Assembly: GCF_030326305.1 (NCBI RefSeq)
Contig: NZ_JACAKB010000004.1
Coordinates: 25,519-89,518 of the forward strand
Reading direction: 5' to 3'
DNA length: 64,000 nt
DNA from: Myroides odoratimimus
Lineage (GTDB): Bacteria > Bacteroidota > Bacteroidia > Flavobacteriales > Flavobacteriaceae
Under the pieces are notes generated by a model. The model worked only from the letters and a program-made list of their open reading frames with translations, made no database searches and was not told the DNA's origin. Positions 34,786 through 43,322 of the stretch are shown in pieces. How positions within the stretch are numbered: position 1 is the stretch's first letter; every line of letters starts with the position of its first letter. A program made the position numbers and the translations under genes.

Positions 34786-36102
34786 TTAGATGAACTCTAA
34801 TCTTACGATACCATCCTCATCTATTTTCGTTAATTTCACTGCGTGTAACGTATTTACTAAGGCTGGATCCCATGGTGTTTTTACTTTCACATAGTTCTCT
34901 GTGAATCCGTGGATATATCCTTCTTTATTCTCACCTTCGAACAGAACTGTTTTTTCTTTGCCGATTTGAGATTCATAGAATGCACGGCGTTTCTTTACAG
35001 AAAGTCCTCTTAGCATTTTACTTCTCTTATTACGTACATTCATAGGTACTACTTCATCCATATCCACAGCCTCTGTATTATCGCGTTCAGAATATGTAAA
35101 TACGTGTAGGTACGAAATGTCTAATTCACTTAAGAAATTATACGTCTCTAAGAATTTCTCGTCAGACTCCCCAGGGAATCCTACAATCACATCCACACCG
35201 ATACAGCAGTCTGGCATCACTTCTCTGATTTTCTCTACTCTTTCTACATATAGTTCGCGTAGGTAACGACGTTTCATTTTCTTTAGAATGTCGTTACATC
35301 CAGACTGTAAAGGAATGTGGAAGTGAGGAACGAATGTTCTACTTTTCGATACGAAGTCTATCGTCTCGTTTTTCAATAAGTTAGGCTCGATAGAAGAGAT
35401 ACGAAGTCTTTCGATACCCTCTACTTTATCTAACTCTTGTACTAATTCTAAGAAAGTGTGTTCGTGTTTCTTATTCCCAAACTCTCCTTTACCATAGTCA
35501 CCGATATTCACTCCTGTCAGTACGATCTCTTTTATGTTCTGAGCAGAGATCTCTGCCGCATTTTTCAGTACATTATCCATAGTATCACTACGAGAGATAC
35601 CACGAGCTAATGGGATGGTACAGTATGTACATTTATAATCACATCCATCCTGTACTTTAAGGAAAGCACGTGTTCTGTCACCTATAGAGTAACTCCCTAC
35701 GTAGAAGTCAGCCTCTGATATTTCGCATGAATGTACTTGTCCCATTTCATTTTTAGACAAGTCATTGATGTAATCTGTTATTTTAAACTTCTCTGTCGCT
35801 CCTAATACTAAGTCCACTCCATCTACAGAAGCTAGTTCTTCTGGTTTTAATTGAGCATAGCATCCTACAGCAGCTACGAAAGCTTTATCGTTTTTCTTCT
35901 GAGCCTTTTTTACTATTTGCTTAAATTGTTTATCTGCATTTTCTGTAACAGAACATGTATTGATAACATATATATCAGCCACTTCTTCGAAATCTACTCT
36001 ATCGAATCCTTCCTCTGCAAAATTTCTAGCGATAGTGGAAGTTTCTGAGAAGTTAAGCTTACAACCTAATGTATAAAAAGCTACTTTTTTTCTATTTTCC
36101 AT
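34786..36102 (-). CDS. mtaB: tRNA t6A37 methylthiotransferase
   Basis: The 438-aa radical-SAM enzyme adds the methylthio group to t6A37 of tRNA to give ms2t6A. The N-terminal UPF0004 domain has three cysteines for the auxiliary cluster (TLGCKLN, INTCSVT, VGCYAQ), the radical-SAM cluster motif CDYKCTYCTIP is at about residues 155-163, VGFPGES follows, and the C-terminal TRAM domain (about residues 375-438) binds tRNA. The motif set is closer to MtaB than to MiaB or RimO. It is divergent from the binding-protein gene at 36192. Confidence 0.95.
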   Translation of the reverse strand: MENRKKVAFYTLGCKLNFSETSTIARNFAEEGFDRVDFEEVADIYVINTCSVTENADKQFKQIVKKAQKKNDKAFVAAVGCYAQLKPEELASVDGVDLVLGATEKFKITDYINDLSKNEMGQVHSCEISEADFYVGSYSIGDRTRAFLKVQDGCDYKCTYCTIPLARGISRSDTMDNVLKNAAEISAQNIKEIVLTGVNIGDYGKGEFGNKKHEHTFLELVQELDKVEGIERLRISSIEPNLLKNETIDFVSKSRTFVPHFHIPLQSGCNDILKKMKRRYLRELYVERVEKIREVMPDCCIGVDVIVGFPGESDEKFLETYNFLSELDISYLHVFTYSERDNTEAVDMDEVVPMNVRNKRSKMLRGLSVKKRRAFYESQIGKEKTVLFEGENKEGYIHGFTENYVKVKTPWDPALVNTLHAVKLTKIDEDGIVRLEFI

Positions 36103-36191
36103 AATGATTACTTACTAAGTAGTAACTTTGAATTATATTTACTTTTTCAATATTGAAAAGGTTTGCAAATTTACGTACAAAAATCGGTTTG

Positions 36192-37790
36192 ATGAAATCA
36201 ATAATTCATTACGTTTCAATATTTTGTGTCTGTGCACTGACGTTTTCTTGTCAGAAAAAAACAGCTGATCAAGATAAAAAATTAGTTTTTAGATATAACG
36301 AGAATGCTAATATTCAGACACTAGACCCTGCTTTTGCAAGAAATATGGCTATCATTTGGCCGTGTAATCAACTCTTTAATGGACTAGTGCAGTTAGACGA
36401 TAGCCTGCATATACAGGCAGATATAGCCAAGTCATGGACGATCAGTGAAGACGGTAAGCAGTATGACTTTATGCTGAGAAGGGATGTCTATTTTCACAAG
36501 CATAGCCACTTTGGGGCAGATAGCACTCGTACAGTAGTGGCTAGTGATTTCGAATACAGTTTTAACAGAGTATTAGATGCAGATGTGGTTTCGCCAGGAG
36601 CGTGGATATTCCAGAAGGTAAAGAATTTTAAGGCAATTAATGATACGGTCTTTCGCATCGAATTAAAAGAAGCTTTTCCTGCATTTTTAGGATTGCTGTC
36701 GATGAGGTATGCCTCAGTAGTGCCTAGGGAGATAGTAGAGGACAAGGCGATAGACTTTCGTTCTAATCCGATCGGTACAGGACCTTTTTATTTTAAATTT
36801 TGGGAAGAAAACATTAAGCTAGTCCTTCGCAAAAATCCAAACTACTTCGAAAGAGATGAACAAGGCAATGCATTACCTTATCTTGAGGCAGTAGCCATCA
36901 CATTTTTGCCAGATAAGCAGAGTGGTTTTTTACAGTTTTTGCAAGGTAATCTAGATTTCATATCCGGTTTAGATCCTTCTTATAAGGATGATATTATCAC
37001 AGAGAATGGTGAGCTAAATCCGAAGTATAAGGATAAGGTGCAGATGGTGACGGGGCCTTATCTAAATACAGAGTACCTAGGCTTTAACCTAGAAGCACCT
37101 AGTGCTATACAAGACGTGAGAATACGCAAAGCCTTAAATATGGGGTTTGACCGAAACAAGATGTTGTTGTATCTACGTAGTGGTATGGGAGATGGAGCAG
37201 TAGGAGGAATTATACCACAGGGTCTAGGGGGACATTTTAGTACAGATAAGCTCTATCGTCCAGAAGAAGCTAAGGCGCTAGTAGATGATTATAAGAAGAC
37301 AAGTAAGGAGAATAAGGTAGAAATCACCTTGTCTACGAATGCTAACTATCTCGATATCGCAGAATATCTACAACGCGAGTGGAAAAAACTAGGGATAGAA
37401 GTAATAGTAGATGTGACACCACCAGCTTCTCTACGACAGGGTATGGCATCAGGTAAGGTGTCATTCTTCAGAGGGAGTTGGATAGCAGACTATCCTGATG
37501 CGGAGAATTACCTTTTGTTATTTTATTCAAAGAACAAGGCACCTAATGGACCTAACTATACTCGCTTCGCTAATCAAAAGTTTGATCAGCTCTATGAACA
37601 AGCTTTTAAAGAAGTGTCAGAAGAGAAGCGAAATAGTATCTATCAGCAGATGGATCAGATTATAGCAGATGAGGTACCCGCGATCATCTTGTTTTACGAC
37701 AGAGCAGCGAGGTTCTCTCATCAGAGTGTAAAAGGACTAGGCATTAACCCTATGAACAATTTATTTTTAAAGAAAGTTTACAAAGAATAA
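36192..37790 (+). CDS. Oligopeptide/dipeptide-type ABC transporter binding lipoprotein
   Basis: I take the ATG at 36192 (532 aa), which gives a lipoprotein signal ending in LTFSC (Cys about residue 20); a TTG 13 codons upstream would only prepend a non-signal stretch. The mature part is a family-5 extracellular solute-binding protein: LDPAFARNM near the start, W.IS.DGK.Y.F.LR.DV.FH, NPIGTGPFYF, RIRKALNMGFDR, and a C-terminal YPDAENYLLLF. It should bind peptides for an Opp/Dpp-like importer, but no permease or ATPase gene is adjacent. Single-gene unit. Confidence 0.92.
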   Translation: MKSIIHYVSIFCVCALTFSCQKKTADQDKKLVFRYNENANIQTLDPAFARNMAIIWPCNQLFNGLVQLDDSLHIQADIAKSWTISEDGKQYDFMLRRDVYFHKHSHFGADSTRTVVASDFEYSFNRVLDADVVSPGAWIFQKVKNFKAINDTVFRIELKEAFPAFLGLLSMRYASVVPREIVEDKAIDFRSNPIGTGPFYFKFWEENIKLVLRKNPNYFERDEQGNALPYLEAVAITFLPDKQSGFLQFLQGNLDFISGLDPSYKDDIITENGELNPKYKDKVQMVTGPYLNTEYLGFNLEAPSAIQDVRIRKALNMGFDRNKMLLYLRSGMGDGAVGGIIPQGLGGHFSTDKLYRPEEAKALVDDYKKTSKENKVEITLSTNANYLDIAEYLQREWKKLGIEVIVDVTPPASLRQGMASGKVSFFRGSWIADYPDAENYLLLFYSKNKAPNGPNYTRFANQKFDQLYEQAFKEVSEEKRNSIYQQMDQIIADEVPAIILFYDRAARFSHQSVKGLGINPMNNLFLKKVYKE

Positions 37791-37829
37791 TATAGTCCCG
37801 CCGCAGTACCTACTGTGGGATAAGGATAT

Positions 37830-37872
37830 AAAAAGTCAGTTCACACAATCTTGTGTGGACTGACTTTTTTGT
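37830..37872 (+). terminator. Terminator of the binding-protein gene
   Basis: Stem AAAAGTCAGTTCACACA/TGTGTGGACTGACTTTT (one G-T pair) with a 4-base loop and T-run, about 40 bases after the stop. Confidence 0.88.
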
Positions 37873-37991
37873 TTTTAGAAGTATATAAGCTTTGTACTTA
37901 TTTAGGAATAGGTAGTATGAGATCATTTAGAGAAGTTTCGAAATTGTTTACCCTTATTCAGATGAGCTTGTTAGAGGAGGATAGGTGGTGT

Positions 37992-38100
37992 ATAAAAGAA
38001 GCATTGCTCGACAAACATACTTCTAGCTCCACCATTCTCAAGGTATTGTCCATGTATTGTCGAAGGAGTGGAAGTTAATACTAGGTTTTTTAAGGGTTTA
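37992..38100 (-). repeat. Diverged intergenic repeat, copy A
   Basis: Read on the minus strand this stretch aligns with 63762-63871. In the 72-position ungapped core (37992-38063 against 63800-63871) I count 52 matches, including TCGACAAT, CATGGA, GAGAAT, GTGGA, GTCGA and TTCTT. The copy contains three TCGA/TTGA-nAAT submotifs about 25-30 bases apart and a direct repeat GACAATAC-ATG-GACAATAC. No coding frame is shared between the copies. Confidence 0.65.
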
Positions 38101-38433
38101 GGTTACTTTATGAGTAAGTATATAATTAGGTGTTTGGGGTTTAATGTGTTGGTATATAGTTATTTGTGTTTTTAGGGTTATAAAAAAATGAGTTGGTTTT
38201 TTTATTAATTGTTCTGTTTAGGAGGTTTTTTGGGGGAGAAGTAGGAAAAAAGAGAGACTAAAGTGACTTTCTTAGTGTTTATAAGTCTATATACTTGTTA
38301 AAAAATAAAAAAGTAAGCTAATTAATTTTGATTACATCTTACGGAAGTAGGAGCTAAGAGAACTGTGATAAATAGGATGAATATTATTGTTTATTAATAT
38401 CAATAGATGTAGTGTGGATATAGATGTATTGTT

Positions 38434-38441
38434 TATTTTTG
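38434..38441 (+). promoter_or_regulatory. -7 element of the two-component operon
   Basis: TATTTTTG matches TAnnTTTG and lies 39 bases before the response-regulator ATG. No clear TTTG partner at standard spacing. Confidence 0.45.
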
Positions 38442-38480
38442 CGTATACCACCATTACTATAAAATAAATACCTTACTGAC

Positions 38481-39206
38481 ATGATGAATGAACTAGTTGT
38501 TTTAGTTGTAGATGATGAACCTAAAGTAGCTGAAGTACTTAAAACTATTATAGAGAAAAAAGTAGTATACCACGAAAGAATTGTGGTACATACTGCTCAC
38601 TCAGTACAGGAAGCTGTACAAGAAGTGAATGCTATTTTGCCTGATATTGTATTCTTAGATATTCACATGCCAGAAGAAGATGGTTTTGAGTTATTTAATT
38701 ATGTTGATCAAAGTACCTTTGAGGTAGTGTTTACTACAGCGTATGACCAGTATGCTATAGAGGCTATTAATAAATATGACTGTCTGAAGTATCTACTGAA
38801 ACCGATAGGAATACAGGATGTACAGAACGTATTCGATAAATATAAGGAGCTAGAAGGATATCATTACTTTTATAAAATAATAAAGAATAATCAGAAGCGG
38901 TATATCGTACGAGTAGAAGATATCGTCTACTGTAAGGCTGCTGATAACTACTGTGAGATTTATTTAAAAGATCAGAAATATTTAGTGTCTAAGACATTAA
39001 AAAATGTGGAAGATAAGATAAAACACAAAAACTTTAAACGTGTTAATCGCTCTTATTTAGTGAATGTAGATCATATTGATTATATCGATAAGGATACGAA
39101 TGTAGTTTGTTTTAAAGAGCAAATAATAGTGAATCACGAAAAGGTGGATAATGTGATTACGGTGGCTTCTGCTATGATGAAGGAGCTTAATAGCCTTAAT
39201 ATATGA
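38481..39206 (+). CDS. LytTR-family response regulator
   Basis: The 241-aa protein has a receiver domain (about residues 1-120) with the acidic pair DDE, the phospho-acceptor Asp in VFLDIHMPEEDGF (about residue 56), Thr in FTTAY and Lys in YLLKP, followed by a LytTR DNA-binding domain (about residues 140-240) with the expected VEDIVYCKAADNYCEIYL and FKRVNRSYLVN. It would bind direct-repeat sites and switch genes on signal from the kinase encoded next; the stop and start overlap by 4 bp. Confidence 0.95.
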   Translation: MMNELVVLVVDDEPKVAEVLKTIIEKKVVYHERIVVHTAHSVQEAVQEVNAILPDIVFLDIHMPEEDGFELFNYVDQSTFEVVFTTAYDQYAIEAINKYDCLKYLLKPIGIQDVQNVFDKYKELEGYHYFYKIIKNNQKRYIVRVEDIVYCKAADNYCEIYLKDQKYLVSKTLKNVEDKIKHKNFKRVNRSYLVNVDHIDYIDKDTNVVCFKEQIIVNHEKVDNVITVASAMMKELNSLNI

Positions 39207-42160
39207 GATATTTACTAACTGTATTTTTTGTATTCTTTTATTTTATAGGATTCGGGCAGGGGATTATCACGAAGCAGTATACCATAGAGAATGGTCTGAT
39301 GGCTAATGATGTACGCGCACTCTGTGTGGATTCTAAGGGGATAGTGTGGATAGGATCTCGATCTGGCCTAACACAAAAAGTACAAGGACTAGTAAAAGCT
39401 AATGAGGATGCCTCTCGATACCGATATACTAATATAACTGATATCATAGAGGATGATAAGCAAGGTATCTGGGTAGGGAGTTATGGACAAGGTATCTTAT
39501 ACAGAGGTAAGGGAGAGGTGCGTATCATCAGTGTACAGCATGGACTTATCTCTAACAGAATAAGACGTTTATATCACAATGGAGACTATATATATGTAGC
39601 TACCTCTGATGGGGTATCTCTAATTTCTAAAAAAGACTTTTCTGTTACTACTCCTAGTTTTGTTACGAATAAGCATCACCCATTTGAGGTAAGTGATTTT
39701 TTTGAGTATCGAGGAGAGGTGTATGTAGCTACGATTAATGATGGAATATTTAAGTTCGTAAATAATGAGTTGGTTCTAGTAGAAAAAGAGGGAAGAATAT
39801 TTGCTGCTATAGGCTTTGACGATAAAGTATTTATCGGAGGTCAGGATGGTTTAGTAATCAAGGATTTGTCTACTAAAAAAGTGATAGCAAAGTATGATAT
39901 CCCACCAGTAAAGGATATAAAGAAAGCAAATAATCAACTGTATATCGTCAGCGGTGGAGTAGATGATAATAATGGAAGACTGTATAGATGGGATGGGGTT
40001 TCATTAGATAATATCACAGAGTACTTAGGAGTGTTATCTACAGACTTCTATTCTGTAGGATATGATGAAAAGAATGACTTCTTATATATAGGGACTAAAT
40101 CTCAAGGGGTATTTCAGATAGACTTATTCTCTCCTCTGAGTTATGATGACTCGCACGGAGCAGTATCTGTTATAAAAAAATTAAAAGACAGAGTGTTCTT
40201 TTTCACTCAAAAAGGAGTGTTGATACAGAATAAAGATGAGGAAGTAGGAACTATACCTCTATCAGCATTTAAGCATTATCAAGAACAACATTATCGCAAA
40301 CATCTAGCTATAACTACGAAAAACAATCACTTTTTTGAGATTGATTATACAGTGCCTGCGGATAAGATTATATTTTACTCAGCAGTAGAGTATAATGGTA
40401 CGATTTGGGTTAGTAGTAATATAGGTGTATTTCAGATAGGGTATAACGGGTATATTTTATCCTATCACTCTATTCATACTTATCAGTTTGGTTATTTTCA
40501 AAACCGATTTATTGAGACTAATCCTTTTGGAGGAGTGAGGGTGTATCAGGATTTGAATAAAATGGACTATCAATATCACTTTAGGGTAGATAGTGATGAT
40601 ATACCTAGAGATATCGTAGATATAGAATATGTAGGGGACAAGATGTTTTTGGCAGGAGCTCTAGATGGATTGTATACCTTCGATGGAAAGAGCTTTATGT
40701 CCTTATCTAAGCGAAATCTGTTTCCTGAGAATAGATTAAAGAAGATAGAGAGAGGAGCTAATAATACGCTTTATGTAGCTACAGACTTTAATGACATTTA
40801 TATACTAGAGACGCAGAGCGGAAAGTATATGGTGAAGGATTTTATCTCAAATAAAGATATTATAGGAGCTAATATAACCTTGCTTAAGTGTATAGGGCAA
40901 AAGATCTTAATAGGAACGAGTAAAGGACTAACGGTTATAGATGGTAATCATAAGTTTCAATTCAATAAAGAACAAGGTTTTGGCAATGAAGAAATCTTAT
41001 CTTATGAGCTCAAGGATAATTTATTATATATAGGTACGGTAGATGGGTTATATACTTTAGATATCACTTATTTTAAAAGAAGAAATGTTCAGTATGAGGT
41101 CAATATTTCGGATATTACAGTCAATGGGTATGAATTAGAAAAAAATGGAGAGGTCTATCATCATATACGCAAGTTAGAATTAGATAGTAGAGAGAACAAT
41201 ATTCAGATAGGTTTCGAAGTATTAGGAACTAAATTTCCAGGAAAATTAGAGTTTCAATACCGCTTAAAGCTAGGTGAGAATTGGATCAATGTAAAAGAGA
41301 ATAAATTAGACTTACATTATCTTGAGTCAGGGTTGTACCCTATCGATATTAAGGTATATGACTATGATAGTGGTAATGAATTAATATACCCACTCTTATT
41401 AGTAGAGGTAGATAAACCTTTCTATGCAAAAGCTTGGTTTATTCTATTATGTGCCTTTCTACTATTAGGTATATCTTCTTTGTTCTATTTGTTTAGATTT
41501 AAACAATTGAGAAAAGTTCAAATAGCAGAGCGCAAAAAACTAGAGTACCAAAAGAGACTTGCAGAGGTGAAGTTACAGTCTGTACGCAGTCAAATGAACT
41601 CTCACTTTATATTTAATGTATTGAGCTCTATTCAATATTATATTATCAAAGAAGAGGTAGATGACGCACTCTTTTATTTAGAACGTTTTGCTCAATTAAT
41701 TAGGACAACACTAGATATGTCTACTAGAGAACGCATTACCTTAAAAGAAGAATGTGAATACCTAAGTACGTATGTCGAGATTGAAAATATGCGATTAGAC
41801 GGGAGGGTGAGTTTCGAGATAAATGCAAAAGGAGTAGACCTAAGAGGTATATTAGTTCCTCCTTTATTATTACAGCCTTTCGTAGAGAATAGTTTAGTTC
41901 ATGCCTTTCCTCAGCATATAAAGAGTCCTCGTATTGTGATTGAAATTTATAAAACAGAAGAAGAATATTTAGCCATAGAAATAAAAGATAATGGTGTAGG
42001 AGATACTGCTGTGAATAATAAGAAACATGAGTCTAAAGGTATGGCGATCGTAAAGGAGAGAATATCGCTAATCCAGTCTTATCTAGATGAAGATCTGATT
42101 ATCAAGTATAATAGTGAGGGGACAATAGTGAGAATAGTATTAAAAAATGTTTTAAAATAA
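39203..42160 (+). CDS. Beta-propeller sensor histidine kinase (LytS/YehU-type)
   Basis: The 985-aa protein has a short signal, about 600 residues of two-component-regulator propeller repeats (for example VWIGSRSGL, IWVGSYGQGIL, LYIGTKSQGVF), a Y_Y_Y domain (about residues 635-735, with FQYRLK...W), one membrane helix (about 745-765), and a cytosolic histidine-kinase part with the phospho-acceptor in RSQMNSHFIFNVLSSIQ (about residue 805) and the ATPase N-box QPFVENSLVHAF and GDNG-like DNGVGD. The ligand is sensed outside by the propeller. Unlike the hybrid kinases of Bacteroides polysaccharide loci, the regulator here is a separate protein. Confidence 0.95.
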   Translation: MRYLLTVFFVFFYFIGFGQGIITKQYTIENGLMANDVRALCVDSKGIVWIGSRSGLTQKVQGLVKANEDASRYRYTNITDIIEDDKQGIWVGSYGQGILYRGKGEVRIISVQHGLISNRIRRLYHNGDYIYVATSDGVSLISKKDFSVTTPSFVTNKHHPFEVSDFFEYRGEVYVATINDGIFKFVNNELVLVEKEGRIFAAIGFDDKVFIGGQDGLVIKDLSTKKVIAKYDIPPVKDIKKANNQLYIVSGGVDDNNGRLYRWDGVSLDNITEYLGVLSTDFYSVGYDEKNDFLYIGTKSQGVFQIDLFSPLSYDDSHGAVSVIKKLKDRVFFFTQKGVLIQNKDEEVGTIPLSAFKHYQEQHYRKHLAITTKNNHFFEIDYTVPADKIIFYSAVEYNGTIWVSSNIGVFQIGYNGYILSYHSIHTYQFGYFQNRFIETNPFGGVRVYQDLNKMDYQYHFRVDSDDIPRDIVDIEYVGDKMFLAGALDGLYTFDGKSFMSLSKRNLFPENRLKKIERGANNTLYVATDFNDIYILETQSGKYMVKDFISNKDIIGANITLLKCIGQKILIGTSKGLTVIDGNHKFQFNKEQGFGNEEILSYELKDNLLYIGTVDGLYTLDITYFKRRNVQYEVNISDITVNGYELEKNGEVYHHIRKLELDSRENNIQIGFEVLGTKFPGKLEFQYRLKLGENWINVKENKLDLHYLESGLYPIDIKVYDYDSGNELIYPLLLVEVDKPFYAKAWFILLCAFLLLGISSLFYLFRFKQLRKVQIAERKKLEYQKRLAEVKLQSVRSQMNSHFIFNVLSSIQYYIIKEEVDDALFYLERFAQLIRTTLDMSTRERITLKEECEYLSTYVEIENMRLDGRVSFEINAKGVDLRGILVPPLLLQPFVENSLVHAFPQHIKSPRIVIEIYKTEEEYLAIEIKDNGVGDTAVNNKKHESKGMAIVKERISLIQSYLDEDLIIKYNSEGTIVRIVLKNVLK

Positions 42161-42163
42161 TCA

Positions 42164-43285
42164 ATGAAGAGATTTCTTTTTATAGGCATATTCATTATGT
42201 ATATGCTATCTAATGCATATGTGTTTTTTAATTATAGTGCGTTAGTTAGGGAGAGTGATTTTAGTGTTAAGGTACTGTTTGGTGTTATAGCATTAACGAT
42301 GTCGTTAAGTATACTTATATTCTATAGTGTAGGGAAGAGAATGCCTGTCTATTTAGCGTCGTACTTCTATAGAATAGGCACTGGTTGGCTTATGTTAAGC
42401 ATATATGCTTTTATGTTGTGTTTACTTTTTGATATAGGAGCATTAATTAATCATTTTACACAGCAGTCTACCTTGTTTATCTATGATCATTACTCTTCTG
42501 CCCGTGGTTCTCTATTGATATTATTGACGTTAGTAATTGCGTTTATAGGACATATTACTTACCTTAAAAAGAAGAGAAAAGAGATAGTGATAAAGGTGAA
42601 TAAAAAGTTGCCTAAAGAGCTTCGATTTGTCTTGTTGACAGATTTGCATCTAGGATATGCTATAGAGCATAAAGAGTTAAATAAATGGGTAGATACTGTC
42701 AACGCTGAGTGTGCTGATGCTGTACTTATTGCTGGAGATGTGATAGATGTAAGCCTGATACCATTACAATATTATAAGTTAGATGAGGTTTTAAAGAAGT
42801 TTAAGAGTGAGTATGGTACGTATGCGTGTCTAGGTAATCATGAATATCTAGCTGGAGTAGAAGGAAGTATTACGTTCTTAAAGTCTGCAGGGATAAATAT
42901 ATTACGCGATCAGGTAAAGGTACTAGATGATATAAACGTGAATCTGATAGGACGAGATGATAAGACGAATCGACACCGTAAAGAGTTAGGTGAGCTGATG
43001 AAGGGGATAGCGGAAGATAAACTGAATATTCTCTTAGATCATCAACCTTATGCCTTAGAAAATGCCGTGAACAATAGAGTGGATATACAGTGTTCTGGAC
43101 ATACACATAGAGGGCAGATGTGGCCTGTGTCTTGGATAACAGATCGGTTATTTGAGAATTCGCATGGGTATCTAAAGAAAGAGGATACGCATATCTATGT
43201 CAGTTCTGGTGTAGGAATATGGGGAGGTAGATATAGAATAGGTACTGTGTCAGAATACGTCGTAATCAGAGTACAAGGAATATAA
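42164..43285 (+). CDS. Membrane-anchored metallophosphoesterase
   Basis: The 373-aa protein has four N-terminal membrane helices (about residues 5-20, 33-52, 75-95, 115-130), then a calcineurin-like phosphoesterase domain with all metal-site blocks: TDLHLGYAIEH, GDVIDVS, GNHEYLAG, and SGHTHRGQMWP. The catalytic domain faces either side of the inner membrane. It begins 3 bp after the kinase gene, so it is probably co-transcribed with the two-component system; whether it takes part in signalling is unknown. Similar to YkuE-like phosphatases. Confidence 0.9.
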   Translation: MKRFLFIGIFIMYMLSNAYVFFNYSALVRESDFSVKVLFGVIALTMSLSILIFYSVGKRMPVYLASYFYRIGTGWLMLSIYAFMLCLLFDIGALINHFTQQSTLFIYDHYSSARGSLLILLTLVIAFIGHITYLKKKRKEIVIKVNKKLPKELRFVLLTDLHLGYAIEHKELNKWVDTVNAECADAVLIAGDVIDVSLIPLQYYKLDEVLKKFKSEYGTYACLGNHEYLAGVEGSITFLKSAGINILRDQVKVLDDINVNLIGRDDKTNRHRKELGELMKGIAEDKLNILLDHQPYALENAVNNRVDIQCSGHTHRGQMWPVSWITDRLFENSHGYLKKEDTHIYVSSGVGIWGGRYRIGTVSEYVVIRVQGI

Positions 43286-43322
43286 TAAAATAAAGGCTAT
43301 TTTTGTAAAAAAATATTAGATT

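Larger units (their letters stand above)
37873..38480. other. Long non-coding region carrying a dispersed repeat
   Basis: About 600 bp lie between the terminator and the response-regulator gene. I find no convincing gene. Its left part (about 37992-38100, minus orientation) is a diverged copy of the element at 63762-63871. The right part (38100-38433) is AT-rich with G-rich runs (for example GGTTTTTTGGGGGAG) and no strong hairpin. A -7 box for the downstream gene is at 38434-38441. Confidence 0.55.

Noticed and set aside
37851-38078. 75-codon plus-strand open frame
   Set aside because: It begins inside the terminator hairpin of the preceding gene and runs through the dispersed repeat; the frame is not shared by the second repeat copy and there is no promoter or ribosome-binding context.
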